From: Gracilimonas sp.
GTDB taxonomy: Bacteria; Bacteroidota; Rhodothermia; Balneolales; Balneolaceae
DNA: 64,000 bases
Direction: 5' to 3'
Assembly: GCA_022450045.1 (NCBI GenBank)
Contig: JAKURD010000010.1
Span: 1-64,000, forward strand
Shown here: positions 17,021 to 25,121 of the stretch, piece by piece
How positions within the stretch are numbered: the stretch's first letter is position 1
Layout: each line of letters starts with the position of its first letter
Made by a program: the position numbers and the translations under genes
The notes under the pieces: model-generated
What the model saw: the letters and a program-made list of their open reading frames with translations, nothing else
What the model was told of the DNA's origin: nothing
Database searches by the model: none

Positions 17021-17953
17021 TCAATAATTAATCCAGTCAATGGGTTTTAAATGTTCCACCAATTCGGCCTCGGGGCTTCCCGGTTCCGGTTGGTGATCAT
17101 ATTCCCAGCGAACTCGCGGGGGCAGGCTCATCAAGATCGATTCGATGCGGCCTTTGGTCTTCAGCCCAAACAAGGTTCCGCGATCGTGGATCAAATTAAA
17201 TTCTACGTATCGGCCGCGGCGAATCTCCTGCCATTTTCGGTGCTCTTCATTGTATTTAATATCTTTTCTTTTTTTCAGGATGGGGATGTAAGCATCGGTA
17301 AAAGCAAACCCACAGGCCTTGGCAAATTCAAACAAATTTTCCGCTGAGCGATTTTCATCCGGCCGCTGATAATCAAAAAACAATCCGCCTATACCACGTG
17401 CTTCTTCCCGGTGATGGTTGTAGAAATAGGCATCACATTCCGCCTTAAAGATTGGATAATATTTCGGATCGAACCGGTCGCAAACCTCTTTATGAACCTG
17501 ATGGAAATGCGTGGCATCTTCAGGAAACAGGTAGTATGGAGTCATATCTGCCCCACCGCCAAACCATTGATCTCGCAGTTCACCGGTTTCATTGTCATAC
17601 AATTCAAAATATCGGTAGTTGGCGTGAACTGTGGGTACAAATGGGTTCCGGGGATGGATCACCAAGGATACACCCGTTGCAAAAAACTCAGATTCAGGCA
17701 CTTCAAACTTCTTCTGTATGGCTGCCGGTAGCGGTCCGCCAACCGTGGAGACATTGACCCCTCCTTTTTCGATCACATCCCCGTCTGCGATAATACGAGT
17801 ACTTCCACCCCCAAAGCCTTCCCGTTCCCAATCCTCGATCAGGAATTTTTCGGTTCCTTCAACAGCCTCCAATTCATCACAAATATGCTGTTGAACGTCT
17901 GAAACGAATTGGGTGAATTGGTGTTTTATGGAGGTTAGGTTTTTGGTTTTCAT
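17021..17953 (-). CDS. hemF: oxygen-dependent coproporphyrinogen III oxidase
   Basis: This 310-residue enzyme starts at ATG 17953 (MKTKNLTSIKHQFTQF); the longer frame upstream only translates repeat C. Motifs are WEREGFGGGSTRIIADG, GGVNVSTVGGPLP, WFGGGADMTPYYLF, RREEARGIGGLFFDY-like block (YNHHREEARGIGGLFFDYQ), and RGRYVEFNLIHDRGTLFGLKT. The enzyme decarboxylates two propionates of coproporphyrinogen III using O2, which implies an aerobic lifestyle. It sits between hemE and hemB, with repeat C copies on both sides. Confidence 0.97.
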   Translation of the reverse strand: MKTKNLTSIKHQFTQFVSDVQQHICDELEAVEGTEKFLIEDWEREGFGGGSTRIIADGDVIEKGGVNVSTVGGPLPAAIQKKFEVPESEFFATGVSLVIHPRNPFVPTVHANYRYFELYDNETGELRDQWFGGGADMTPYYLFPEDATHFHQVHKEVCDRFDPKYYPIFKAECDAYFYNHHREEARGIGGLFFDYQRPDENRSAENLFEFAKACGFAFTDAYIPILKKRKDIKYNEEHRKWQEIRRGRYVEFNLIHDRGTLFGLKTKGRIESILMSLPPRVRWEYDHQPEPGSPEAELVEHLKPIDWINY

Positions 17954-17990
17954 TACTTCAGTTTCAATTGAACATTTGGGCGTTAACAAG

Positions 17991-18267
17991 CACTGTCCTC
18001 TCTTCCCGAACACATTCGGGACAAAGCTGAAATCGGTCTTTCTCCGAAGAGAGACAGGTTCCTTCCATTTCTGCATTCATAAATTTTGGCTTCAAAATCA
18101 TCCATTAACAAGAATCTGTGTCCCTTTGGGAATACAGCAATACGAATTTGTTCGTTGCTTGCAGGGAGGAACATAAGCCTGATTCAGGCACCTCTGCCCT
18201 TGGCTTACACCCTCCACCAGAGTTCGTATTCACTCACTCCGGCACCTCCCTCAAGGGAGGGTTTTTT
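17991..18267 (+). repeat. haem-operon intergenic repeat C, copy 3
   Basis: This copy is in the hemE-hemF gap. It shares CTCTCTTCCCGAA, CTGTGTCCCTTTGGG, TTGCTTGCAGGGAGGA, TGCCCTTGGCTTACACCCTCC, and the terminal CACCTCCCTCAAGGGAGGG followed by T6. That is a textbook hairpin plus T-run on the plus strand. It is more diverged than copies 1 and 2 in its first third. Confidence 0.75.
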
Positions 18268-18324
18268 ACGGATTCCTGCAATCCGCGTTGGAACCGGATG
18301 ATGGACTCCATAAAATCGTTCATA

Positions 18325-19356
18325 TCAATATCTAAAGTTCTTAACCGTATCTACAAAAGTCTTGGCATTCTCAACAGGTACGTTAGGTAAAATACCGTGA
18401 CCTAAATTGGCGATATAATTTCCTTTTCCAAACCGTTGCATCATCTCCCTGGCTTCGGCTTCGATCTGCATCGGCTCCATCAGCAACTTGGAGGGATCGA
18501 AATTTCCCTGAACCACTTTATCCCCCGCAAATTGTCGGGCGTGTTCGGGCGAGCATCCCCATCCGATCCCAAATCCGGATACGTTGGTGCTGGCAAACAA
18601 CGGATAACTCCATTCGGCAGCTTTACAGAACATGATCAACGGTACACCATAATCTTCATTCGCAATTCTCAGTAAATGTGGTAGTGCAAATTTCTTAAAA
18701 TCATCAGGACCCAGCGCCGCGGCCCACGATTCAAATACCTGTAATACCTGCGCCCCGGCTTTCACCTGATGATGTAAATACTGGATGGTTTGATCGGCCA
18801 TCACTTCCAATAACTTCTGAGCGGCTTTAGGCTGTGAGAATAAAAATGATTTAGCTGTGGAAAAGGTCTTGGAACCCTGGCCTTCCACCAAATAACAAAA
18901 TAACGTCCATGGAGCACCGGCAAAGCCAATGAGTGGAACACGCCCATCTAAGGTTTTTCTTGTGAGTGTAAGTGCATCGTAAACATATTGCAATTGCTCT
19001 TCAGCCGGAATGATATTCAACCTTTCAACCTGTTCCACCGTGCGAATCGGGTCCGGTAAATAGGGGCCAAAGCCGGGTTTGAGCTGTACTTCCACGTCCA
19101 GGCATTCTATAAGTACTAAAATATCAGAGAATAAAATAGCTGCATCGGTTCCTACAATATCGATAGGCTGAATGGTGATCTCACATGCCAGTTCAGGAGT
19201 CTTCACCCGCTCAAAAAAGCTGTACTTTTTCTTGATCTCCATGTATTCCGGAAGATAACGTCCGGCCTGTCGCATCATCCAAACAGGCGGACGTTCAGTT
19301 TCTTTACCTTCCAGCGTATCGAGCAGTAATCGGTTTTTAAGTTCAGGGAATGACAT
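18325..19356 (-). CDS. hemE: uroporphyrinogen decarboxylase
   Basis: This 343-residue enzyme removes four carboxyl groups from uroporphyrinogen III to give coproporphyrinogen III. The family signatures are ERPPVWMMRQAGRYLPEY near the N-terminus (substrate-binding Arg residues), IGFAGAPWTLFCYLVEGQGSK, and FESWAAALGPDDF. The length is normal. It is part of the minus-strand hem operon, about 240 bp after hemD. Confidence 0.97.
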   Translation of the reverse strand: MSFPELKNRLLLDTLEGKETERPPVWMMRQAGRYLPEYMEIKKKYSFFERVKTPELACEITIQPIDIVGTDAAILFSDILVLIECLDVEVQLKPGFGPYLPDPIRTVEQVERLNIIPAEEQLQYVYDALTLTRKTLDGRVPLIGFAGAPWTLFCYLVEGQGSKTFSTAKSFLFSQPKAAQKLLEVMADQTIQYLHHQVKAGAQVLQVFESWAAALGPDDFKKFALPHLLRIANEDYGVPLIMFCKAAEWSYPLFASTNVSGFGIGWGCSPEHARQFAGDKVVQGNFDPSKLLMEPMQIEAEAREMMQRFGKGNYIANLGHGILPNVPVENAKTFVDTVKNFRY

Positions 19357-19459
19357 TTTGTTATTCTAATTTAATTTAAATCCTAAAAGATGATGTTTTA
19401 TCTATGTAGTTTTGTTGTCATCCTAAGCGCATCTAAAATATTATCATGCTCTGCTATTA

Positions 19460-19524
19460 AACGCGAAGGATCTCAAACTTTAAATTAGCTTAGATGTTAA
19501 TCAACATTTGAGACTCTTCGCGTT
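19460..19524. repeat. inverted repeat in hemD-hemE gap
   Basis: The arms AACGCGAAGGATCTCAAA (19460-19477) and TTTGAGACTCTTCGCGTT (19507-19524) pair at 16 of 18 positions around a 29-bp A/T-rich loop. The gap between hemD and hemE (19357-19593) otherwise shows no gene. It may be an RNA processing or stability structure within the operon, or a small dispersed repeat. Confidence 0.5.
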
Positions 19525-19593
19525 CAACATGTAAGTTAAAAATCACATTTCATACGCTCAGAGTTACGACATAAGCACTATTTCAAATTCATA

Positions 19594-20280
19594 TTAAAAA
19601 TAAAACTCCTCAATAGATTTCACCAGTGAATCCAGGGTCGAATATTCGGGGGTGATACATTGTTCCATACCCGCCTCATTTGCAGCTTGTTCGGTGGTCG
19701 GCCCGATGCAGAAAACCTGCATATTTTCAGGAATCGAATTTTGCTCGCTAAAAGACTCGATAGCACTTGGACTCATAAAAACGATCCCGTCAAATTCTCC
19801 GGCATTGATCTTGTGAGTTGTTTGCTTTGTTCTATAGACTTCAATCGAATACAGATTGGTAGAATCACCTAACAATTTTGAAAGGTCAGCTGCTTTTAGA
19901 TTTCCACAAAAATGGACCACCTCTTTCAACTCAAGCTCTTTCATTTTATGGGCCAGGGCAGCCGCATTGTATTCATCGGGTATGGTGACTTCCAACCCCA
20001 GTTCTTCAAGTTTTTCAGCCGTTTTAGCTCCTACCGCAAAAATATGATTTGGGATGATCAGGTCTTTGATCATCGGGTTGATCGCCCTGACTGCTTTTTT
20101 ACTGGTGAAGATCCAGCCATCTGCATGTTTGGGAACCTGGTTCAGCCACATGGCCGGCATCAGGTATTCAAAAGTGATGAAGGGAATGCTTTCTATCAAC
20201 AGCCTACCATTCTCAAGCAGAGAACGCTTTTGTTCGGAAAGCTGCGTGGTAAATAAGATCGATGGCTTTTTATTATTCAT
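19594..20280 (-). CDS. hemD: uroporphyrinogen-III synthase
   Basis: This 228-residue protein matches the weakly conserved HemD two-domain fold: WIFTSKKAVRAI (N-domain), IFAVGAKTAEKLEELGLEV, and FDGIVFMSPSAIESF, FCIGPTTEQAANEAG (C-domain). It closes and isomerises hydroxymethylbilane to uroporphyrinogen III. Assignment is strengthened by its place directly after hemC, whose stop it overlaps by 8 bp. Confidence 0.9.
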   Translation of the reverse strand: MNNKKPSILFTTQLSEQKRSLLENGRLLIESIPFITFEYLMPAMWLNQVPKHADGWIFTSKKAVRAINPMIKDLIIPNHIFAVGAKTAEKLEELGLEVTIPDEYNAAALAHKMKELELKEVVHFCGNLKAADLSKLLGDSTNLYSIEVYRTKQTTHKINAGEFDGIVFMSPSAIESFSEQNSIPENMQVFCIGPTTEQAANEAGMEQCITPEYSTLDSLVKSIEEFYF

Positions 20281-21184
20281 CAGAATGATCTAATAATTCA
20301 GCTGCACCTTCCGCTTTTAACAATTTAGCCCAATCAGCTCCTTTTTGAGCAATAGCCTGTTCCACTGAAATTTCTCTTTCTACATCCAGCCGCTTTGAGC
20401 CATCCAAAGAAAGAACAGCCCCTACAAAGTAAAGGACTCCATTTTTGATATTAGCATGAGCCCCAACCGGACTTGAACATCCTGCTTCCAGTTCGTTTAA
20501 AAAAGCACGTTCAATAGCTCCGCAGAGATGACTCTCTTTGTGGTCGATCTTTGCCAAAACATCTTCAAAATCGCTTTTTTCACCGGTTACAATTCCTACA
20601 ATTCCCTGTGAAGGCGCAGGGATCATCCAGTCCAGTGTTTCCGAAATCCGATCTTTATATCCGATCCTTTCCAATCCTGCTGCAGCAAAAATAGCTCCAT
20701 GCCATCCATTAGAATCAACTTTTTCAAGTCGGGTAGGTACATTTCCCCTCAACCCCACTACTTCATCTCCGGGAAATCGGTTTCTCCAAAATGCCGTTCT
20801 TCGAATACTTCCTGTGGCTATGACTCTATGTCTGTTTTTTTTGGCCTGAATGGGGCAAACTAACACATCCATAGGATTCCCCCGCTCCAACACTGCAGCC
20901 AGTTTCAATCCGTTAGGAAATACGGTGGGTACATCTTTGAGGGAATGAACTGCCAAATCGATCTTTCCGGCTAAGAGGGCTTCATCCAGGGCTTTGGTGA
21001 ATACGCCTTTGTCACCGAGTTTATCAATGGGAATATCCTGTACTTTATCGCCAAAGGATTCAATTTCGACAAGCTCTGTTTCTACCCCCCGGGCATTCAG
21101 CGCATCGGCCACTTTATTCGCCTGCCATAAAGCCAGCGTACTTTTACGTGTGCCAATCCTAAGCTTCATTTTGTGCTTTTTCAA
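20273..21184 (-). CDS. hemC: hydroxymethylbilane synthase
   Basis: This 303-residue enzyme joins four porphobilinogens into hydroxymethylbilane. Motifs are LRIGTRKSTLALWQANKVADAL at the N-terminus, LAVHSLKDVPT, GSIRRTAFW and GLRGNVPTRLEK (substrate-binding Arg residues), and the dipyrromethane-cofactor Cys in LEAGCSSPVGAHA. Its 5' end overlaps the 3' end of hemA by 26 bp; an ATG five codons in is an alternative start. Confidence 0.97.
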   Translation of the reverse strand: MKKHKMKLRIGTRKSTLALWQANKVADALNARGVETELVEIESFGDKVQDIPIDKLGDKGVFTKALDEALLAGKIDLAVHSLKDVPTVFPNGLKLAAVLERGNPMDVLVCPIQAKKNRHRVIATGSIRRTAFWRNRFPGDEVVGLRGNVPTRLEKVDSNGWHGAIFAAAGLERIGYKDRISETLDWMIPAPSQGIVGIVTGEKSDFEDVLAKIDHKESHLCGAIERAFLNELEAGCSSPVGAHANIKNGVLYFVGAVLSLDGSKRLDVEREISVEQAIAQKGADWAKLLKAEGAAELLDHSDE

Positions 21185-22340
21185 ATTCCTGATCCATTCG
21201 GTCGATATGAATCGCCATGATTTTTTTCTTGATGCGGCGGGTCACTTCTTCCATTTTTGAATAGGATTCCTGATCCATTTTATTCTTCACACGATCCAAT
21301 TCAGCATCGGTGATATCGCTTAGACGGTGCTCAATTTCTTTAATTCTCGGGAGTAAATACCTTGAACGCTTTACACTCCTAATGAAATCACTTTTTTCCT
21401 CCTCAATGATCTTTTTGATACCGGGAATGGCTTTTTCCCGCTGTTCCAATGCTTTTTTATTAGCCTCATGGATGGAATCCATATCAATGAGCGTAATATT
21501 TTCAACCTCAGCCGCTTTTGGATCTACATTGCGGGGAACGCTTAGATCGAGTACCAATTGGGGATGATCTGTACCTTCAAAATGTTGGGCATGTAAAATA
21601 GGATTCTTAGCTCCGGTCGCAGTGATGATGAGATCGGCTTTTTTGATCTCTTCATCCAGCTTCGAAAACGCATGGGCTTTGATATCAAAAGAAGAAGCGA
21701 GTTGTTTGGCGCGATCAATGGTCCGATTTACCACAGAAATATGTTCAGCACCGTTAGAGATCAGATTCTTTGCAGAAACCTTACCCATTTTACCTGCTCC
21801 GATAAGCAGGATCCGGATCTTGCTCAGGTCCTTAAAATGCTCGAAGGCAAGTTGCGTAGCTGCGAACGCAACGGAGGCCGTACCTTTGCCGAAATCGGTT
21901 TCAGTACGGCTCCGCTTGTGTGCTCGGAAAACGGATTGTATCAATTGATGAAATTCGCCGGAAAGCCCCTTTTTCTTTGCTTTCTTATACGCTTGTTTTA
22001 CCTGTTGTATGACCTGAACATCCCCAAGAACCTGAGAATCCAATCCCGTTCCTACCTTATATAAATGATCATAGGCATCACTTTCGGTGTAAACGTAACC
22101 GTGTTTATGGAAAAAATCCCGTTTTGTATTTGTGGATTTGCAAAGCGCGGATATGAGTACTTCCGGATCACAAAAAGCATACAGTTCGGTTCTGTTGCAG
22201 GTATCCATCATCAAAATTCCACCGGGTATATCTTTAGTGTGAAACTCTAAGAGTTGTCTGCGATCGCTGTCTAAGAAGAATAATTCACGAATAGAAACCT
22301 CACTTTTCCAGTGAGAAATACCTATTGCACTAAATCTCAT
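21159..22340 (-). CDS. hemA: glutamyl-tRNA reductase
   Basis: This 393-residue first enzyme of the C5 pathway reduces Glu-tRNA to glutamate-1-semialdehyde. It shows the catalytic Cys in MDTCNRTELYAF, the tRNA/substrate segment VGTGLDSQVLGDVQVIQQVKQAY, the NADPH-binding ILLIGAGKMG, and VLDLSVPRNVDP. It is the first gene of the hem operon, which runs A-C-D-E-F-B-L. The C-terminal dimerisation helix overlaps the hemC start. Haem feedback on this enzyme is common, but nothing in the sequence shows it here. Confidence 0.96.
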   Translation of the reverse strand: MRFSAIGISHWKSEVSIRELFFLDSDRRQLLEFHTKDIPGGILMMDTCNRTELYAFCDPEVLISALCKSTNTKRDFFHKHGYVYTESDAYDHLYKVGTGLDSQVLGDVQVIQQVKQAYKKAKKKGLSGEFHQLIQSVFRAHKRSRTETDFGKGTASVAFAATQLAFEHFKDLSKIRILLIGAGKMGKVSAKNLISNGAEHISVVNRTIDRAKQLASSFDIKAHAFSKLDEEIKKADLIITATGAKNPILHAQHFEGTDHPQLVLDLSVPRNVDPKAAEVENITLIDMDSIHEANKKALEQREKAIPGIKKIIEEEKSDFIRSVKRSRYLLPRIKEIEHRLSDITDAELDRVKNKMDQESYSKMEEVTRRIKKKIMAIHIDRMDQEFEKAQNEA

Positions 22341-22390
22341 AAATAGTTCTTAAAAATTTTCCGGCACATTAGTCAGGAAGGTATTTTTCG

Positions 22391-22424
22391 AATATGAAGA
22401 TTATATGAAGAAAAAATTCATATT
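22391..22424 (-). promoter_or_regulatory. possible hemA promoter region
   Basis: On the minus strand a perfect TATAAT lies at 22405-22400, 60 bp upstream of the hemA start. It is flanked by the inverted pair AATATGAA (22391-22398) and TTCATATT (22417-22424). No clear -35 is seen. The rest of the 294-bp divergent gap (22341-22634) shows nothing recognisable. Confidence 0.3.
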
Positions 22425-22634
22425 TGAAAAATTTCGCTGTCTAACGTTGTTTTATGCACGTTTTTAACTTCATGTTTTATGAATAAAAGAAGATACATGT
22501 TATTGGAATCAATTGTGATTTGTAATCTTTATTGATGGTATCATTTATTGAAAGCTTGTGAGCATTACGTTCGAACTTCGTTACCGTGATGAGTATATTC
22601 CAATCGTAAATCATCAAAACCGAATACATTTATA

Positions 22635-22997
22635 ATGGATCTGCAGCTAACAGGGAAAGTCACAAAAATATTGGAAGAACAATCAGGTCAAGGAAAGAAT
22701 GGCCCGTGGAGAAAACGGGATTTCATTCTTGAGACCAAGGGAAAATACCCAAAGCAGGTTTGTATAACCCAATGGGGTGAAAATATTGATCAGAATGCCG
22801 TCAATGAAGGGGATGAGATCACCGCTTCTATAGATATCCAAAGCAGGGAGTATAAGGGCAACTGGTACACGGATGTTAAAGCCTGGAAGATAGAACAGGG
22901 AACAGGCGGCACCCCGGCTGAGGCTCCACCAAGTGCTCCCGGACTTACCATGGATGGAAATCAAGAGATGGACCTTGATGACGACCTCCCCTTTTAG
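22635..22997 (+). CDS. DUF3127 (OB-fold, ssDNA-binding-like) protein
   Basis: This 120-residue protein has the DUF3127 pattern common in Bacteroidota: LQLTGKVTKILEEQSGQGKNG at the N-terminus, QWGENIDQ in the middle, YKGNWYTDVKAWKIE near residue 85, and an acidic tail MDLDDDLPF. That tail mirrors the DDDIPF end of single-stranded DNA-binding protein SSB, which recruits partner proteins. Role in DNA metabolism is inferred. It is followed by a strong hairpin. Confidence 0.85.
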   Translation: MDLQLTGKVTKILEEQSGQGKNGPWRKRDFILETKGKYPKQVCITQWGENIDQNAVNEGDEITASIDIQSREYKGNWYTDVKAWKIEQGTGGTPAEAPPSAPGLTMDGNQEMDLDDDLPF

Positions 22998-23016
22998 AAA
23001 CTTATGACCCATAAAA

Positions 23017-23046
23017 AACCACTGCTCTTTCTTTCAAGCAGTGGTT
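23017..23046. terminator. 10-bp perfect hairpin after the DUF3127 gene
   Basis: The perfect stem AACCACTGCT / AGCAGTGGTT (23017-23026, 23037-23046) lies 20 bp after the stop. The T-run stands on the minus-strand side (GGTTTTTTAT), so it would terminate minus-strand transcripts best, though it may block both directions. Confidence 0.6.
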
Positions 23047-23192
23047 AGGATCAACTTAGCCTCACGAAAGCTACTACTCGTACTAATTTAACCTTCCTTC
23101 AATTAAGCATATTTAAAGCCTTTTTTCACCGCATAACTGTGCGGTATTTATCAAAGCACGATTGACGAAACACTAGGGACGAAATTGAATAA

Positions 23193-23478
23193 TTAAAGTG
23201 AGTTCGAGATGAAGAATATTTCTAAAAGAATTTTAAGATAACTATGAGATCCATCTGACGGATACCTCTTCTGAATGGCTGGGCTGATTGGTGATAAAGG
23301 CGCAGGATGTTGGATTAGAATACGAACTGAACGTAGTGCTCGACATTAAACAATCGGTCAGATAGACTTGGAGCCATCGGACCGAGAGGCAATGCAAACA
23401 ACCACGAATCTGATCTAATGGAAACCCCATCTGATCGATGGCGCAAGCGCAGTATAGTTATATCGAACGCACCTTAAT
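23193..23478 (-). repeat. MITE-like repeat B, inverted copy
   Basis: One unit of repeat B in the opposite orientation to 12175-12530: reading the minus strand it carries CTGCGC..GCCATCGATCAGATGGG, GGCTCCAAGT..TCTGACCG and CTAATCCAACA..CTGCGCC. The ends GTGAGTTCGAGAT (left) and ATATCGAACGCACCTTAA (right) are degenerate versions of the terminal repeat. Repeat A follows directly. Confidence 0.7.
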
Positions 23479-23678
23479 TAACGTGAATTCGATATAAAGA
23501 CCATCTGTTGAGTACGTTGAATGGTCATTTCGCGGCGAATGCCCGAAATCTTATGGCTGGTCAGGTAGCGAATACGGAATTTATGGTAGCCATTAGATTC
23601 CCGTCTCCACGGGAATGACCACAAACATCCATTTTTATCCTTTTAACTTAGTTCTTATATCGAACGCACCTTAGTTAA
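23479..23678 (+). repeat. MITE-like repeat A, copy 3, with terminal repeats
   Basis: A 200-bp element with left end TAACGTGAATTCGATATAA and a degenerate right end TTATATCGAACGCACC...TTAA. The core matches the other family A copies. Its right end contributes the last bases of the aldo/keto reductase gene, including the stop codon. With repeat B it fills the 677-bp gap 22998-23674. Confidence 0.75.
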
Positions 23679-24676
23679 CTTCTTCTCCAGTCAGTCTCTT
23701 CTTTGGGCTTGTTATCCAGAATCTTCTCAATCTTATCCATTGCTCCCTCATCCACCTTATCAACAAGATCAATCGCTTTCATATTTTGCTCCACCTGTTC
23801 TACACTGGATGCACCGGTGATCACTGTACTTACATTGGGATTTTTAAGGCACCAGATAAGCGCCAGCTGCGGCATGGGAACTCCTATATCATCAGAGACT
23901 TTCGCCAGCTTTTCTACTTTTCTCAGCTTTTCTTTCCCCTCTTCCGTTTCAAGCAGCTTCTTACGTAACCAGCTGTATTTCTCAAGATCCAGGCGTGAAC
24001 CTTCCGGAATGCCGTCATTATATTTTCCGGTCAACAGACCACTTGCCAACGGACTCCAGATCGTTGTGCCCAATCCGATATCTTCATAAAGAGGAGCAAA
24101 CTCAGCTTCCACCCTATCTCGTTTGAACATGTTGTACTCTGGCTGTTCCATCAGGGGTGGACGGAGATTATTTTCTTTGGCAAAATCATAAGCTTTACGG
24201 ATCTGTGTTGCGTTCCACTCACTGGTTCCCCAATACAATGCCTTCCCCTCATTGATCATTTGATTCATCGCCCAAACCGTTTCTTCGATGGGGGTATGAA
24301 TATCGGGGCGGTGGCAAAAGATCAGGTCTACATAATCCGTTTGGAGTCTTTCAAGGGCAGCCTCCGTTCCTTCCTTGATATGCTTAAAGGAAAGTCCCTG
24401 ATCATTAGGCCCCTCTCCTCCCCAAAAGATCTTAGTGGAAAGTACAAGGTCAGAGCGTTTCCATTCTGCTTTCTTGATCACCTCGCCCATTATGATCTCC
24501 GACTTACCGGACTCATAGGCCTCAGCATTATCAAAGAAGTTTACCCCGGCATCATAGGCCGTCTTCATTTGGTTGTACGCAAGATCAGTATCCACCTGTT
24601 CACCGAAGGTGACCCAAGAGCCAAATGAGAGTGCCGATACTTTAAGTCCTGATCGTCCTAAAAATCTGTATTCCAT
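23675..24676 (-). CDS. aldo/keto reductase
   Basis: This 333-residue NADPH-dependent TIM-barrel reductase has MEYRFLGRSGLKVSALSFGSW at the N-terminus, catalytic Asp/Tyr in NFFDNAEAYESGKSE, Lys in VLSTKIFWGG, and His in DLIFCHRPD. The overall pattern is closest to the voltage-gated K+ channel beta-subunit/YghZ branch. The C-terminal TVITGASSVEQVEQN binds the cofactor. The physiological substrate is unknown. The final codons overlap the end of repeat A. Confidence 0.9.
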   Translation of the reverse strand: MEYRFLGRSGLKVSALSFGSWVTFGEQVDTDLAYNQMKTAYDAGVNFFDNAEAYESGKSEIIMGEVIKKAEWKRSDLVLSTKIFWGGEGPNDQGLSFKHIKEGTEAALERLQTDYVDLIFCHRPDIHTPIEETVWAMNQMINEGKALYWGTSEWNATQIRKAYDFAKENNLRPPLMEQPEYNMFKRDRVEAEFAPLYEDIGLGTTIWSPLASGLLTGKYNDGIPEGSRLDLEKYSWLRKKLLETEEGKEKLRKVEKLAKVSDDIGVPMPQLALIWCLKNPNVSTVITGASSVEQVEQNMKAIDLVDKVDEGAMDKIEKILDNKPKEETDWRRS

Positions 24677-24768
24677 ATAAAATTACAATTGTTTAATTTT
24701 GGTTTTTTATTCTGATAATTTAACAGATGTGAAATTCAATACGTTCTAAAAAAATTGAATTAATAATA

Positions 24769-24800
24769 TTCGAATCTGAGGGATAAGATTTTTATCTTTG
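24769..24800 (+). promoter_or_regulatory. Bacteroidota-type promoter of the tRNA
   Basis: TTCG (24769-24772) and TATCTTTG (24793-24800) are separated by 20 bp, matching the Bacteroidota sigma consensus TTtG-N19-TAnnTTTG with one mismatch. Transcription would start near 24807, some 23 bases before the tRNA. Confidence 0.6.
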
Positions 24801-24829
24801 GCGCCTCACTAAAGTGAGATAAACAATCA

Positions 24830-24903
24830 GGGCCCGTAGCTCAGTTGGTTAGAGCAGTCGACTCATAATCGATTGGTCGCAGGTTCAAGTCCTGCCGGGC
24901 CCA
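24830..24903 (+). tRNA. tRNA with CAU anticodon, probably tRNA-Ile2
   Basis: A 74-nt cloverleaf: acceptor GGGCCCG/CGGGCCC with discriminator A, D-arm AGCTCAGTTGGTTAGAGC, anticodon stem GTCGA/TCGAT with loop CTCATAA, T-arm GCAGGTTCAAGTCCTGC. The anticodon is CAU. The body, CGACTCATAATCG.TTGGTCGC.GGTTCAAGTCC, resembles E. coli ileX more than elongator Met. It is therefore probably the isoleucine tRNA whose C34 is changed to lysidine. CCA is not encoded. It likely served as the integration site of the downstream element. Confidence 0.93.
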
Positions 24904-24911
24904 CAATTATT

Positions 24912-24933
24912 GAGAGGGTGTAAAAACCCTCTC
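24912..24933 (+). terminator. tRNA terminator hairpin
   Basis: GAGAGGGT-GTAAAA-ACCCTCTC is a perfect 8-bp stem 8 bp after the tRNA, followed by ATTT. It fits a rho-independent terminator for the tRNA transcript. Confidence 0.7.
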
Positions 24934-24988
24934 ATTTACCCCTCCAGATAAAAAAAAGCCTTATTTCTTACAATTTGTAAGCGAACCC

Positions 24989-25106
24989 AAGGGAACAAAA
25001 GTGTACACTTTGCTTCCCTTCTTTTCCCAACTACTATGTACAGTTTTGGGAGCTGGGAAAAATGATAAGGCTTCAAATTTGATGTTCGCACATCTAACAT
25101 CAAATT
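24989..25106. promoter_or_regulatory. palindrome cluster in front of the integrase
   Basis: Three symmetric sequences lie between tRNA and integrase. A 32-bp near-palindrome at 24989-25020 is centred on GTGTACAC with AAGGGAA/TTCCCTT arms. TTTTCCCA (25022-25029) pairs with TGGGAAAA (25054-25061). AATTTGATGTT (25076-25086) pairs with AACATCAAATT (25096-25106), ending 15 bp before the integrase start. Likely roles are integrase or excisionase arm sites and an operator controlling integrase; this is inferred from position. Confidence 0.45.
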
Positions 25107-25121
25107 AGCTGGAGAATAATT

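Noticed and set aside
17954..18076. N-terminal extension of the hemF frame
   Set aside because: The extra 41 codons translate the 5' part of repeat C and are absent from the HemF family; ATG 17953 is the natural start.
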